The position numbers and the translations under genes are program-made. The notes under the pieces were generated by a model, which was not told the DNA's origin, searched no databases, and saw only the letters and a list, made by a program, of their open reading frames with translations. Shown in pieces: positions 1 to 5,417 of a stretch of DNA of 16,098 nucleotides. Within the stretch, counting starts at the first letter, position 1. Each line of letters starts with the position of its first letter. The stretch lies in assembly GCA_031373545.1 (NCBI GenBank), contig JANMMT010000069.1:1-16098 (forward strand). The letters are read 5' to 3'. Source of the DNA: JADCCX01 sp031373545 (GTDB lineage Bacteria; Pseudomonadota; Alphaproteobacteria; Rhizobiales; Beijerinckiaceae).

Positions 1-2
1 GC

Positions 3-75
3 CATCAGCCACGCGCAAGACGGCAAGAGACCCGGACGAGTGTCCCGGTGTCTGGCGATCCTGCCATGGCTGATG
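3..75 (-). ncRNA. Structured leader candidate downstream of rpsO (likely pnp 5' UTR)
   Basis: A perfect 9-bp inverted repeat (positions 3-11 with 67-75) encloses a second imperfect stem. Read on the minus strand, the inner part pairs AGAC and CCGGGAC with GUCCGG and GUCU around a short ACUC loop, with bulges. The element lies 3' of rpsO in the direction of transcription, where pnp normally follows. In Escherichia coli a long hairpin in the pnp leader is cut by RNase III and mediates PNPase autoregulation. A comparable role here is inferred from position only, because pnp is outside the window. Confidence 0.35.
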
Positions 76-98
76 TCATTGTCTGTCTGCCGGTAGAA

Positions 99-118
99 CG
101 GTGACCCCATTGTCACCG
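99..118. repeat. 7-bp inverted repeat with 6-nt loop
   Basis: Positions 99-105 and 112-118 form a perfect hairpin (CGGTGAC / GTCACCG) around CCCATT. It sits in the 181-bp stretch between the rpsO stop and the left window edge. On neither strand is it followed by a T-run, so it is not a convincing intrinsic terminator. It could be an operator or part of the rpsO-pnp spacer RNA. The remainder of this spacer holds a run of seven G (130-136) and no gene that I can see. Confidence 0.3.
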
Positions 119-181
119 CGCGGGAAAAAGGGGGGGCAAGACGGCATGTCCAGCCCCTGGTCTGGCTTGTCGCGGCTCTGA

Positions 182-451
182 TTAGCGGCGGATGCCCAGC
201 TTCGTGATAAGCGCCTTGTAGCGCGCTTCATCCTTGCGCTTGACGTAATCAAGCAGGCTGCGCCGCTGCGACACCATTTTGAGCAGACCGCGGCGGGAGT
301 GGTTGTCCTTCACGTGCATCTTGAAATGCTCGGTCAGATTGGTGATGCGCTCGGTGAGAATAGCCACCTGCACCTCGGGTGAGCCCGTGTCGGTGGGCTT
401 GAGGGCGTTGTCGGCAATGACAGCAGTCTTGCGTTCAGCAGTGATCGACAT
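182..451 (-). CDS. rpsO: 30S ribosomal protein S15
   Basis: This gene encodes S15, an 89-residue primary binding protein of 16S rRNA that nucleates assembly of the central domain of the small subunit. The length matches the family exactly. The sequence shows the conserved S15 layout: the TGSPEVQVA segment near residue 22, the helix containing HVKDNHSRRGLL, and the C-terminal YVKRKDEARYKALI and LGIRR. A Shine-Dalgarno AGGAG (minus strand, 462-458) lies 6 nt before the ATG and fixes the start. The gene reads toward the left edge, where pnp is usually found. The usual upstream neighbour in this group, truB, is replaced here by accessory genes. A hairpin near the predicted mRNA 5' end suggests autoregulation by S15. 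Confidence 0.98.
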   Translation of the reverse strand: MSITAERKTAVIADNALKPTDTGSPEVQVAILTERITNLTEHFKMHVKDNHSRRGLLKMVSQRRSLLDYVKRKDEARYKALITKLGIRR

Positions 452-485
452 CGGAAGCTCCTAATCAAAAAGAGGGGACACAAGG

Positions 486-511
486 CCGTGCCGGGATGTC
501 GTCCAGCACGG
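486..511 (-). promoter_or_regulatory. Hairpin in the rpsO 5' leader, possible S15 autoregulatory site
   Basis: Arms 486-491 and 506-511 (CCGTGC / GCACGG) pair perfectly. The inner bases 494-496 and 502-504 (GGA / TCC) extend the stem across a small internal loop, with a TGTCG apical loop. A -10-like TATACG on the minus strand (526-521) places a transcript start around 512-515, so this hairpin would be at the very 5' end of the rpsO mRNA, about 35 nt ahead of the start codon. S15 is known to repress its own translation through leader structures that differ between phyla, including in Rhizobiales. That this hairpin is such a site is inference. No T-run follows, so it is not a terminator. Confidence 0.35.
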
Positions 512-631
512 TCAAGCGGGCGTATAGGGTAAAAGGGCGGGGATGGGAAGGGGGTGGTGACGCAGAATTGCTGTCCACCTACATTGGGGAGCGATAAATG
601 TCGCAGTCACATATTACATTTCTCAAACACG
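512..631. other. Intergenic spacer between rpsO and the zinc-ribbon gene
   Basis: No coding potential was recognised here. The rpsO-proximal part is G-rich on the plus strand and contains the -10-like element used above; I could not find a convincing -35. From about 585 the composition turns AT-rich, marking the edge of the atypical segment that contains the next gene. A weak GCGA / TCGC pairing at 591-604 is too short to call a terminator. Confidence 0.4.
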
Positions 632-1468
632 TTAGTTCTCTTTTTTTAGAATCCTCGTAACTGTCAGGTTTAATCCGTTATGAAAGCCGCATTCGCTACA
701 ATGCCAATGAGCGCCGGGAACGAGTTCTCTTGGCCAGAGCAGTATCTTTTTGCTGCAATTTAGGTTTGAACAAGAAATTTCTGTCAGTTTTGGCGTCCAT
801 ATCAATTGAGTGTTATTTTTCCTTGTAACTATATACTCTGCTTTGCATTCAAAACAGCGCACATTTATTAAATCCTTATCTGACCGCATTCTCCTGCGGA
901 TTGGCTTCTTGCAGCTGTCATCCACGCATTGAGGCAGTGTTGTCTTAAGACCAAAAGAAATATTCCAAACCGTTGAACTCAGAATTTTTTCTATATCGCC
1001 TGCCAAATTTTCGCATTTTACCTTCAGTTTTGTCACGTCAGGAATTTTTCCCGTATGAATTTGATCCAAAGAAGGCATATGCAAATAGGACCCAATGCGA
1101 TCATAATGGTCCTTAATATCCTTTAACGTCAGAACATATTCAGTCCCCATAATTTTCATATTTCTGCGTGGCGCAGGTATTCCATATTTTTCTTCTTCAC
1201 CAACCGAAATTGTAGACATTGACCCAATAGAAGGATCAATTTCGAGCAAGCGAGCCATCAGTATGCGTGGCTGCCACTTCTTATACTCATCGGGATGAAT
1301 ATCGTCTTTGAGCGCAGATGCCCAATCGTATGTGATCGCCTCTATTGCGTCTCGCAATTCCAGTGCAGCATAACGAAAACGCGTGGGATCATCAGAATTC
1401 AATTCAGATTTTGCCCGCTCAAGTGATGTACGCGCGATCTCTCTAAAATCAGGAACTTTGTCTTTCAT
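632..1468 (-). CDS. Hypothetical protein with tandem twin zinc ribbons; N-terminal helical, possibly HEPN-like
   Basis: This gene encodes a 278-residue soluble protein of no assigned family. The N-terminal half (about 1-165) looks helical, with a conserved-looking YAALELRDAIEAI segment (33-45) and a WQP motif at 65-67. It also carries R124-X5-H130 (RIGSYLH), resembling the RX4-6H motif of HEPN ribonucleases, although the usual polar residue after R is missing. The C-terminal part holds two zinc-ribbon-like units with identical spacing, CX4C-X18-CX2C: C181, C186, C205, C208 and C233, C238, C257, C260. The ATG at 1468 shares one base with the toxin stop (TGATG), suggesting translational coupling. 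A TTG at 1483 is the alternative start. The gene is strikingly AT-rich (22 G+C in the 60 bases 1081-1140), unlike its neighbours, which suggests horizontal acquisition. Existence of the gene is fairly sure; its function is unknown. Confidence 0.75.
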   Translation of the reverse strand: MKDKVPDFREIARTSLERAKSELNSDDPTRFRYAALELRDAIEAITYDWASALKDDIHPDEYKKWQPRILMARLLEIDPSIGSMSTISVGEEEKYGIPAPRRNMKIMGTEYVLTLKDIKDHYDRIGSYLHMPSLDQIHTGKIPDVTKLKVKCENLAGDIEKILSSTVWNISFGLKTTLPQCVDDSCKKPIRRRMRSDKDLINVRCFECKAEYIVTRKNNTQLIWTPKLTEISCSNLNCSKKILLWPRELVPGAHWHCSECGFHNGLNLTVTRILKKEN

Positions 1469-1752
1469 CACATTTCTCGCCAACGCCGCCGTGCCGCATG
1501 CCGGATATGCAAGATTTCCACCGCCTCATCCCGCACGCGATAAAACAACCTGTACGGATATCCAATCGTAAGTCGGACCCGTACGCCAGGAAGATTGGTC
1601 TTAGCCCCGATCTCGGGATTGTCGCGTAACCCGTCAACTACTTTGGAGATGCTTTGCCACACGTTGCGTGCGCCACCAGGCGATCTTTCGGAAATATAGA
1701 AGAGAATGGCTTCCAGATCGCGTTCAGCTCTGGGCGTGTAGCGAACGATCAT
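1468..1752 (-). CDS. RelE/ParE-family type II toxin
   Basis: This gene encodes a 94-residue basic protein of the RelE/ParE toxin superfamily, whose members either cleave mRNA at the ribosome or poison DNA gyrase. Family signs are the opening strand and helix (VRYTPRAERDLEAILFYI), the SISKVVDGLRDNPEIG middle, and the C-terminal strands GYPYRLFYRV and EAVEILHIRHAARR. The pattern is closer to ParE than to ribosome-dependent RelE, but the target cannot be decided from sequence. It overlaps the antitoxin stop by 4 bp (ATGA), the classic antitoxin-first arrangement, and ends one base into the start of the zinc-ribbon gene. It appears intact. Its base composition resembles the host chromosome, unlike the gene that follows it. 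Confidence 0.9.
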   Translation of the reverse strand: MIVRYTPRAERDLEAILFYISERSPGGARNVWQSISKVVDGLRDNPEIGAKTNLPGVRVRLTIGYPYRLFYRVRDEAVEILHIRHAARRRWREM

Positions 1753-1976
1753 ACGCCGAAGCGTTTACCCAATGCCGCGATGGCTTCAGCTGACACAAAC
1801 ACGCCGCGATCAGCCTCCGCTAGCCCCTCTCGCACCGCCGCCTCTTCCTCTGGCACCATCATGTGGAAACCGGAGCGCAAAGCCTCGATCTCACGCGCAT
1901 AATCCGCGAGGGCTTCCTGATCTTCGGCTGGCCATTTCTCGATTACAGGCAGCATGGCTTTGAGTGCTGTATTCAT
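1749..1976 (-). CDS. Type II antitoxin paired with the ParE/RelE toxin
   Basis: This gene encodes a 75-residue acidic protein directly upstream of the toxin, with a 4-bp overlap. The N-terminal half is predicted helical (PVIEKWPAEDQEALADYAREIEA). The C-terminal half, with AAVREGLAEADRGVFVS followed by AIAALGKRF, resembles the toxin-binding tail of ParD-like antitoxins (a glycine-leucine-x-x-alanine-aspartate turn, then G-x-F-V-S). No clear ribbon-helix-helix is visible, so the DNA-binding class is uncertain. There is no Shine-Dalgarno sequence before the ATG, and a candidate promoter places the transcript start at or very near the start codon. Such genes are usually autorepressed by the antitoxin-toxin complex. 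Its product is expected to neutralise the neighbouring toxin. Confidence 0.85.
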   Translation of the reverse strand: MNTALKAMLPVIEKWPAEDQEALADYAREIEALRSGFHMMVPEEEAAVREGLAEADRGVFVSAEAIAALGKRFGV

Positions 1977-1977
1977 A

Positions 1978-2011
1978 GATAATTTGTATCATGTTATTCT
2001 CACAGAACCAA
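1978..2011 (-). promoter_or_regulatory. Candidate antitoxin promoter with overlapping operator
   Basis: On the minus strand a -35-like TTGGTT (2011-2006) and a -10-like TACAAA (1988-1983) are separated by 17 bp. The start of transcription would fall at or near the antitoxin ATG (1976). A small palindrome, GATA-N5-TATC (1978-1990), covers the -10 and would suit autorepression by the toxin-antitoxin complex. Both boxes deviate from consensus, so this is a prediction from spacing and position. Confidence 0.35.
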
Positions 2012-2044
2012 GGTGATGACCCTGAATTTTGGCTTATCCCTTCT

Positions 2045-2205
2045 CCTTCTCCCTTGGGAGAAGGTGGCCTTCGCTTTTGCGAAGGTCGGATGAGGGTAAA
2101 CGAATAACGGCGGGGATTTGCCCTCATCCGTCATGCTTGCAGCAAATTTATGCCGTCTGCAAAAATTTGCTGCGGCATGACACCTTCCCCCACGGGGGCA
2201 GGAAG
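2045..2205. repeat. Chain of palindromic intergenic repeats (REP/BIME-like)
   Basis: Five consecutive hairpins fill this spacer. (1) CCTTCTCCC 2045-2053 pairs with 2056-2064, 9 bp around TT. (2) CCTTCGC 2068-2074 pairs with 2079-2085, 7 bp around TTTT. (3) CGGATGAGGG 2087-2096 pairs with 2121-2130, 10 bp. (4) 2130-2149 pairs with 2163-2181, described separately. (5) A C-run at 2187-2191 pairs with GGGGG 2194-2198, flanked by CCTTCC / GGAAG. From memory, hairpin 1 followed by an ATGAGGG-type arm resembles dispersed palindromes common between proteobacterial genes; no database was consulted. The chain separates the toxin-antitoxin block from the monooxygenase gene, and nothing in it looks coding. 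Confidence 0.75.
2130..2181. repeat. Long inverted repeat, 18 paired bases per arm, 13-nt loop
   Basis: GTCATGC (2130-2136) and GCAGCAAATTT (2139-2149) pair with AAATTTGCTGC (2163-2173) and GCATGAC (2175-2181). Only a TT (2137-2138) opposite a single G (2174) interrupts the stem. It begins on the last base of the preceding 10-bp palindrome, as if two repeat units had been joined. No transposase or target duplication is visible. Confidence 0.8.
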
Positions 2206-2257
2206 AGCTCGGGAATGGGACACTTGCCATCTCGTTCCCTGCACAGCAAAACAAGGC

Positions 2258-3862
2258 ATGCCGCCCCGCAAAACGATCTTTCAATATGCCTACGCCCGCT
2301 CGCGCGATCAGGATGCAGCCACCCCCGCGAACCACCCCGTCGTCATCAGCGGCGCGGGGCCGGTGGGGCTGAGCCTCGCTATCGATCTGGCGCAGCGTGG
2401 CATCAAGGTGGTTTTGCTGGATGATGCGGATCGCATCGGCGAGGGCAGCCGCGCCATCTGCTTTGCCAAGAAAACGCTGGAGGTGTTCGCGCGCCTCGGC
2501 TGCGCGGAGCCCATGCTGGACAAGGGCGTGCGCTGGTCTGTGGGCCGCGTGTTTCGGGGCGACGGTGAGCTTTACAGCTTCGATCTGCTGCCGGAAGCCG
2601 GCCACCGCATGCCGGCCTTCATCAACCTCCAGCAATATTATGTGGAAAAGCACCTGGTGGACCGGTTGGAGGCGCTGCCGCTGATCGACCTGCGCTGGCG
2701 CAACCGGGTGAGCGCCATCGTGCGGTACGCCGATCACACGGCGCTGACCGTGGAGACGCCGGACGGGCCCTATGATCTCGCAACGGATTGGCTGGTGGCC
2801 TGCGACGGGGCGCGTTCCCCTGCCCGCGCCATGCTCGGTCTGCCGTTCGAGGGGGAGGTGTTCGAGGATCAGTTTCTGATCGCCGATGTGCGCATGACGG
2901 CGGCGTTTCCAACCGAGCGGTGGTTCTGGTTCGATCCGCCTTTTCACGCGGGGCAGTCGGCGCTGCTGCACAAGCAGCCCGATGACATCTGGCGGATTGA
3001 TCTCCAGCTCAGCCGCGACGCGAATGCGGAGCATGAACAACGCCCCGAGATCGTGACGCCGCGCATCGCGCGCATGCTGGGGCACAGCGATTTCGACTTG
3101 GAATGGGTGTCGATCTACCGCTTTCAATGCCGCCGTTTGGCGCGCTTCGTCCATGACCGCGTGGTGTTTGCGGGCGATGCGGCGCACCAGGTTTCGCCCT
3201 TTGGCGCACGCGGGGCCAACAGCGGCGTGCAGGATGCGCAGAACCTGGGATGGAAGCTGGCGCTGGTGCTCAAGGGTGAGGCGCCGGCCGAACTCATCGC
3301 GACCTATGATCACGAGCGCTCGGAAGCGGCGGATGACAACATCCTCAATTCCACCCGTGCGACGGATTTTCTGGCACCGCACACATCTGCCGAGCGGTTG
3401 CTGCGCGATTCGGCGCTTGATCTGGCCCCCCATGCGGCCTTTGCGCAGCGCATGGTGAACTCCGGGCGACTCTCGATGCCGACAGCCTATGCGCACAGCC
3501 CGCTGTCCACACCTGACGGCGAGGCCTGGGAGGGCGGCGTGCCGCCGGGTGCACCCGTGCCTGATGCGCCATTGCTGCGGGATGGTGAGCCGACATTCCT
3601 GAGCGATGCGCTGGGGCCGGATTTCACGCTACTGACATGGTGCACGCTGGCGGCCAAGCTTCCGCCGTCCGTGACGCATGTGCGGCTGGGCGCAGGGCAT
3701 CTTGCGGATGGAGACGGTCTGTTCTCCGCCCGCTTTGCCTTGCCGCCACAGGGCGCCGTGCTGATCCGCCCGGATGGGCATGTGGCGGCCCGCGCTGTCG
3801 CATTCAATGAGGCGTGGTTGCACGCGGCGCTGGCCCGCGCCTCTCGAGGCTCCCATGGATGA
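2258..3862 (+). CDS. FAD-dependent aromatic monooxygenase, MhpA/PHBH-like class A flavoprotein
   Basis: This gene encodes a 535-residue cytoplasmic flavoprotein likely to hydroxylate an aromatic or related substrate using NAD(P)H and O2. Fold markers are present in order: the Rossmann motif GAGPVG (32-37) with an acidic residue ending the second strand (LLDD, 53-56), the CDG motif of the FAD/NAD(P)H fold (182-184), and GDAAHQVSPFGARGANSG (306-323), which contacts the FAD pyrophosphate. The C-terminal part (about 450-535) resembles the thioredoxin-like domain of MhpA-type hydroxylases. The ATG at 2258 was chosen because FQYAYARSRDQD just after it is shared with homologues as I recall them, and earlier starts lie inside the repeat cluster. 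There is no good Shine-Dalgarno sequence. The stop overlaps the DUF2783 gene by 8 bp. The substrate is unknown; MhpA proper acts on 3-(3-hydroxyphenyl)propionate, but no catabolic genes accompany this one. Confidence 0.9.
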   Translation: MPPRKTIFQYAYARSRDQDAATPANHPVVISGAGPVGLSLAIDLAQRGIKVVLLDDADRIGEGSRAICFAKKTLEVFARLGCAEPMLDKGVRWSVGRVFRGDGELYSFDLLPEAGHRMPAFINLQQYYVEKHLVDRLEALPLIDLRWRNRVSAIVRYADHTALTVETPDGPYDLATDWLVACDGARSPARAMLGLPFEGEVFEDQFLIADVRMTAAFPTERWFWFDPPFHAGQSALLHKQPDDIWRIDLQLSRDANAEHEQRPEIVTPRIARMLGHSDFDLEWVSIYRFQCRRLARFVHDRVVFAGDAAHQVSPFGARGANSGVQDAQNLGWKLALVLKGEAPAELIATYDHERSEAADDNILNSTRATDFLAPHTSAERLLRDSALDLAPHAAFAQRMVNSGRLSMPTAYAHSPLSTPDGEAWEGGVPPGAPVPDAPLLRDGEPTFLSDALGPDFTLLTWCTLAAKLPPSVTHVRLGAGHLADGDGLFSARFALPPQGAVLIRPDGHVAARAVAFNEAWLHAALARASRGSHG

Positions 3863-4070
3863 TGCCCTTGTAACGGACAGCCGCTTTGCCGACCCCGATG
3901 CGGCCTATCGGTTGATTGTCGAGGCGCACCGGGGCCTGAGCGAGGCGGAGAGCCATGCCCTCAATGCCCGATTGGTGCTGATTTTGGCCAACCATGTCGG
4001 CGACATGGTTGTGCTGGAGCAGGCCTTGAGGCTGGCTAAAGCAGGCCCAACCCTGCCAATTCCTGCTTGA
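3855..4070 (+). CDS. DUF2783 small protein
   Basis: This gene encodes a 71-residue protein matching the DUF2783 pattern: an N-terminal ADPDAAYRLIVEAHRGLS, then ALNARLVLILANHVGD, then a short helix. The family has no known biochemical role but typically sits directly behind an FAD monooxygenase, as here. The ATG at 3855 overlaps the monooxygenase stop by 8 bp in another frame, so the two are probably translationally coupled and may act together. The small helical protein could be an accessory subunit or stability factor; that is inference. The last 35 bp overlap the 3' end of the convergent DUF1489 gene, so the extreme C-terminus (after about residue 60) is coded on both strands and may be poorly conserved. 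Confidence 0.85.
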   Translation: MDDALVTDSRFADPDAAYRLIVEAHRGLSEAESHALNARLVLILANHVGDMVVLEQALRLAKAGPTLPIPA

Positions 4071-4470
4071 GATTTTCGGGCATATCCTCATCTGCACCAA
4101 GCGCTGCCATGTCCGGCGGGGCGTCGCCAGCGGTCAGGTAACGCCAGCCCTGAAACGGTTTCATCGGGCGGGGCCGCACGGGGTGCACAACCGGCTCCAG
4201 CACGAGATGACAACGGCTGATGCCCTCAGCATCCTTGAACGGGCGGATTGCGAGGAGCCGCTGGCGGCATTGCACCTTGCTCTTGATCACCCAGTAGAGC
4301 GAGGTGCTCTCGGTGATATCCGTGATGCGCCGGGGCAACATGCGCGTGGTGTGCAACTGCTCGTAAGGGCGCTTGAGCCGCTTCATCAGGAGGCGCGTGT
4401 CCTCGATCCAGCTCTCCAGATCGGCGATGCTGTCGCAGCCCACAGCCAGTTTGACGATGTGCAAGGTCAT
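4036..4470 (-). CDS. DUF1489 family protein
   Basis: This gene encodes a 144-residue protein of the DUF1489 family, found mainly in alphaproteobacteria and of unknown function. Recognisable blocks are the start (M-T-L-H-I-V-K-L-A-V-G), HTTRMLPRR (about 40-48), SLYWVIKSKVQCRQRLLAI (about 57-75), and the basic-proline RPRPMKPFQGWRYL near the C-terminus. The ATG at 4470 was preferred over an upstream ATG at 4527 because the family begins this way and the longer form would run through the terminator hairpin at 4493-4520. No strong Shine-Dalgarno sequence is visible. It is transcribed toward, and overlaps, the DUF2783 gene. Its promoter would have to lie within about 90 bp downstream of the DUF2076 gene. 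Confidence 0.85.
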   Translation of the reverse strand: MTLHIVKLAVGCDSIADLESWIEDTRLLMKRLKRPYEQLHTTRMLPRRITDITESTSLYWVIKSKVQCRQRLLAIRPFKDAEGISRCHLVLEPVVHPVRPRPMKPFQGWRYLTAGDAPPDMAALGADEDMPENLKQELAGLGLL

Positions 4471-4483
4471 ACCATGTCTTTGG

Positions 4484-4520
4484 AGACGAAAACGGCGGAA
4501 AGCGAGAACGCCTTCCGCCG
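4484..4520 (-). terminator. Intrinsic terminator of the DUF2076 gene
   Basis: An 8-bp arm pair CGGCGGAA (4493-4500) / TTCCGCCG (4513-4520) continues past one A-C mismatch into GCG / CGC, closing on a 4-nt loop. On the minus strand the stem is followed at once by TTTTCGTCT. This is a good Rho-independent terminator 43 bp after the DUF2076 stop codon, and it separates that gene from DUF1489. The plus-strand continuation is not T-rich, so it works in one direction. Confidence 0.75.
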
Positions 4521-4562
4521 CATCCACAGATGAATAACCCTCTTGAATATACGAGGCTTGGC

Positions 4563-5291
4563 TCAGTAGTCGCCGCCGCCGTCGAACCCGCCGCCGTCAT
4601 CGTAAGAGGAATCGTAGGACTGATCGTTGTAGCTCTGGTCCGCACCTGTGTTCTGCTGGTCGGAGATCGTGCCGGCAGTTCCTGTGTCCGCCGGAGCGGC
4701 CGCAGGGGTCGCCGCTTTGGCCCCGCCGCCTCCCATCATGCCGGAGATGGCGTTGGCCGCCAACATGCCGCCCGCGACGCCAGCCGCCGTTGTGGCCACC
4801 ATGCCCAGAAAGCCCATGCCCTGGCGCTGCGGAGGCTGCTGTTGGCCGCCCCAAGGACCGGGTTGCATCTGACCGGGTTGCTGTTGAGCCTGCGACTGAC
4901 CCCATGGCCCCGGAGCGGGCGGCTGTCCGCCCATTGGGCCACGCTGGAAGGGCGCACGGTCCATGGGCGGTGGAGGTGGGGGGGCGGCTGCACGCGCGCC
5001 GCCGAAGAGCCCGCCCAGAAAGCTGCCCGATCCCTGTGACTGCTGCTGCATCTGCTGGCTGTAGGACTCGAGCTGTTGCACGCGCGCCTGCATGTCCTGC
5101 AACTGCTGCTGCATGGCGTTCAAAGTCTGCTCCTGGGCATAGACCGTCTGCGCCATGACGTAGGGCGCATAAGGCTGCGCCTTGATCTGTTCGGCGATGA
5201 ATTTTTCGGCGTCCGCATCGCGCGGCTGGTTTTCGGCGCCCTTGAGGCGCTCGAATATTCCGCTGATCACAGTGCGTTCTTCAGGTGACAT
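4563..5291 (-). CDS. DUF2076 domain protein
   Basis: This gene encodes a 242-residue protein of unknown function with the DUF2076 layout. An N-terminal helical domain begins MSPEERTVISGIFERLK, with QPRDADAEKFI and PYAPYVMAQTV at about 22-50. A glutamine-rich coiled coil follows at about 51-85, then a low-complexity linker rich in Pro, Gln and Gly (100-158) with a proline run at 104-109 and two GPWG copies. A glycine-alanine hydrophobic stretch (159-187) could be one membrane-associated segment. The acidic Gly/Asp/Tyr tail ends DDGGGFDGGGDY. The ATG at 5291 is favoured because the family starts MSPEER and GGAGG lies 11 nt upstream; an ATG at 5348 would add 19 atypical residues. A terminator follows the gene. 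Confidence 0.85.
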   Translation of the reverse strand: MSPEERTVISGIFERLKGAENQPRDADAEKFIAEQIKAQPYAPYVMAQTVYAQEQTLNAMQQQLQDMQARVQQLESYSQQMQQQSQGSGSFLGGLFGGARAAAPPPPPPMDRAPFQRGPMGGQPPAPGPWGQSQAQQQPGQMQPGPWGGQQQPPQRQGMGFLGMVATTAAGVAGGMLAANAISGMMGGGGAKAATPAAAPADTGTAGTISDQQNTGADQSYNDQSYDSSYDDGGGFDGGGDY

Positions 5292-5347
5292 GACAGTATC
5301 ATCCTCCACAACCGGCGCGGCGCGATGCCGCTGCAACGGATGAGACA

Positions 5348-5376
5348 TAGCTAGGGATTGTGACGGAATTTGTCAC
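5348..5376 (-). promoter_or_regulatory. Candidate promoter and inverted repeat upstream of DUF2076
   Basis: On the minus strand GTGACA (5376-5371) and TAGCTA (5353-5348) are 17 bp apart, a tolerable -35/-10 pair. A GTGAC-N7-GTCAC inverted repeat (5360-5364 with 5372-5376) overlaps the -35 and could be an operator. If right, transcription begins around 5340, downstream of the ATG at 5348, which agrees with the start chosen at 5291. The boxes are weak, so confidence is low. Confidence 0.25.
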
Positions 5377-5417
5377 GGGGTGAGAAGAAAAATATCAATA
5401 AATCAAACGGATATCAC

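Noticed and set aside
99..118. Hairpin considered as the rpsO terminator
   Set aside because: On the minus strand the stem is followed by TTCTACCGG, not a T-run, so intrinsic termination is not supported.
2150..2257. Upstream start for the monooxygenase at 2150 or 2177
   Set aside because: These starts lie within the inverted repeat, and the added residues do not resemble the family, which begins near the FQYAYARSRDQD segment.
2000..3496. 498-codon open frame on the minus strand opposite the monooxygenase gene
   Set aside because: Its product has His/Arg/Gln-rich shadow composition with no recognisable motif, it lies antisense to a gene with a clear FAD fold, and it runs through the palindrome cluster.
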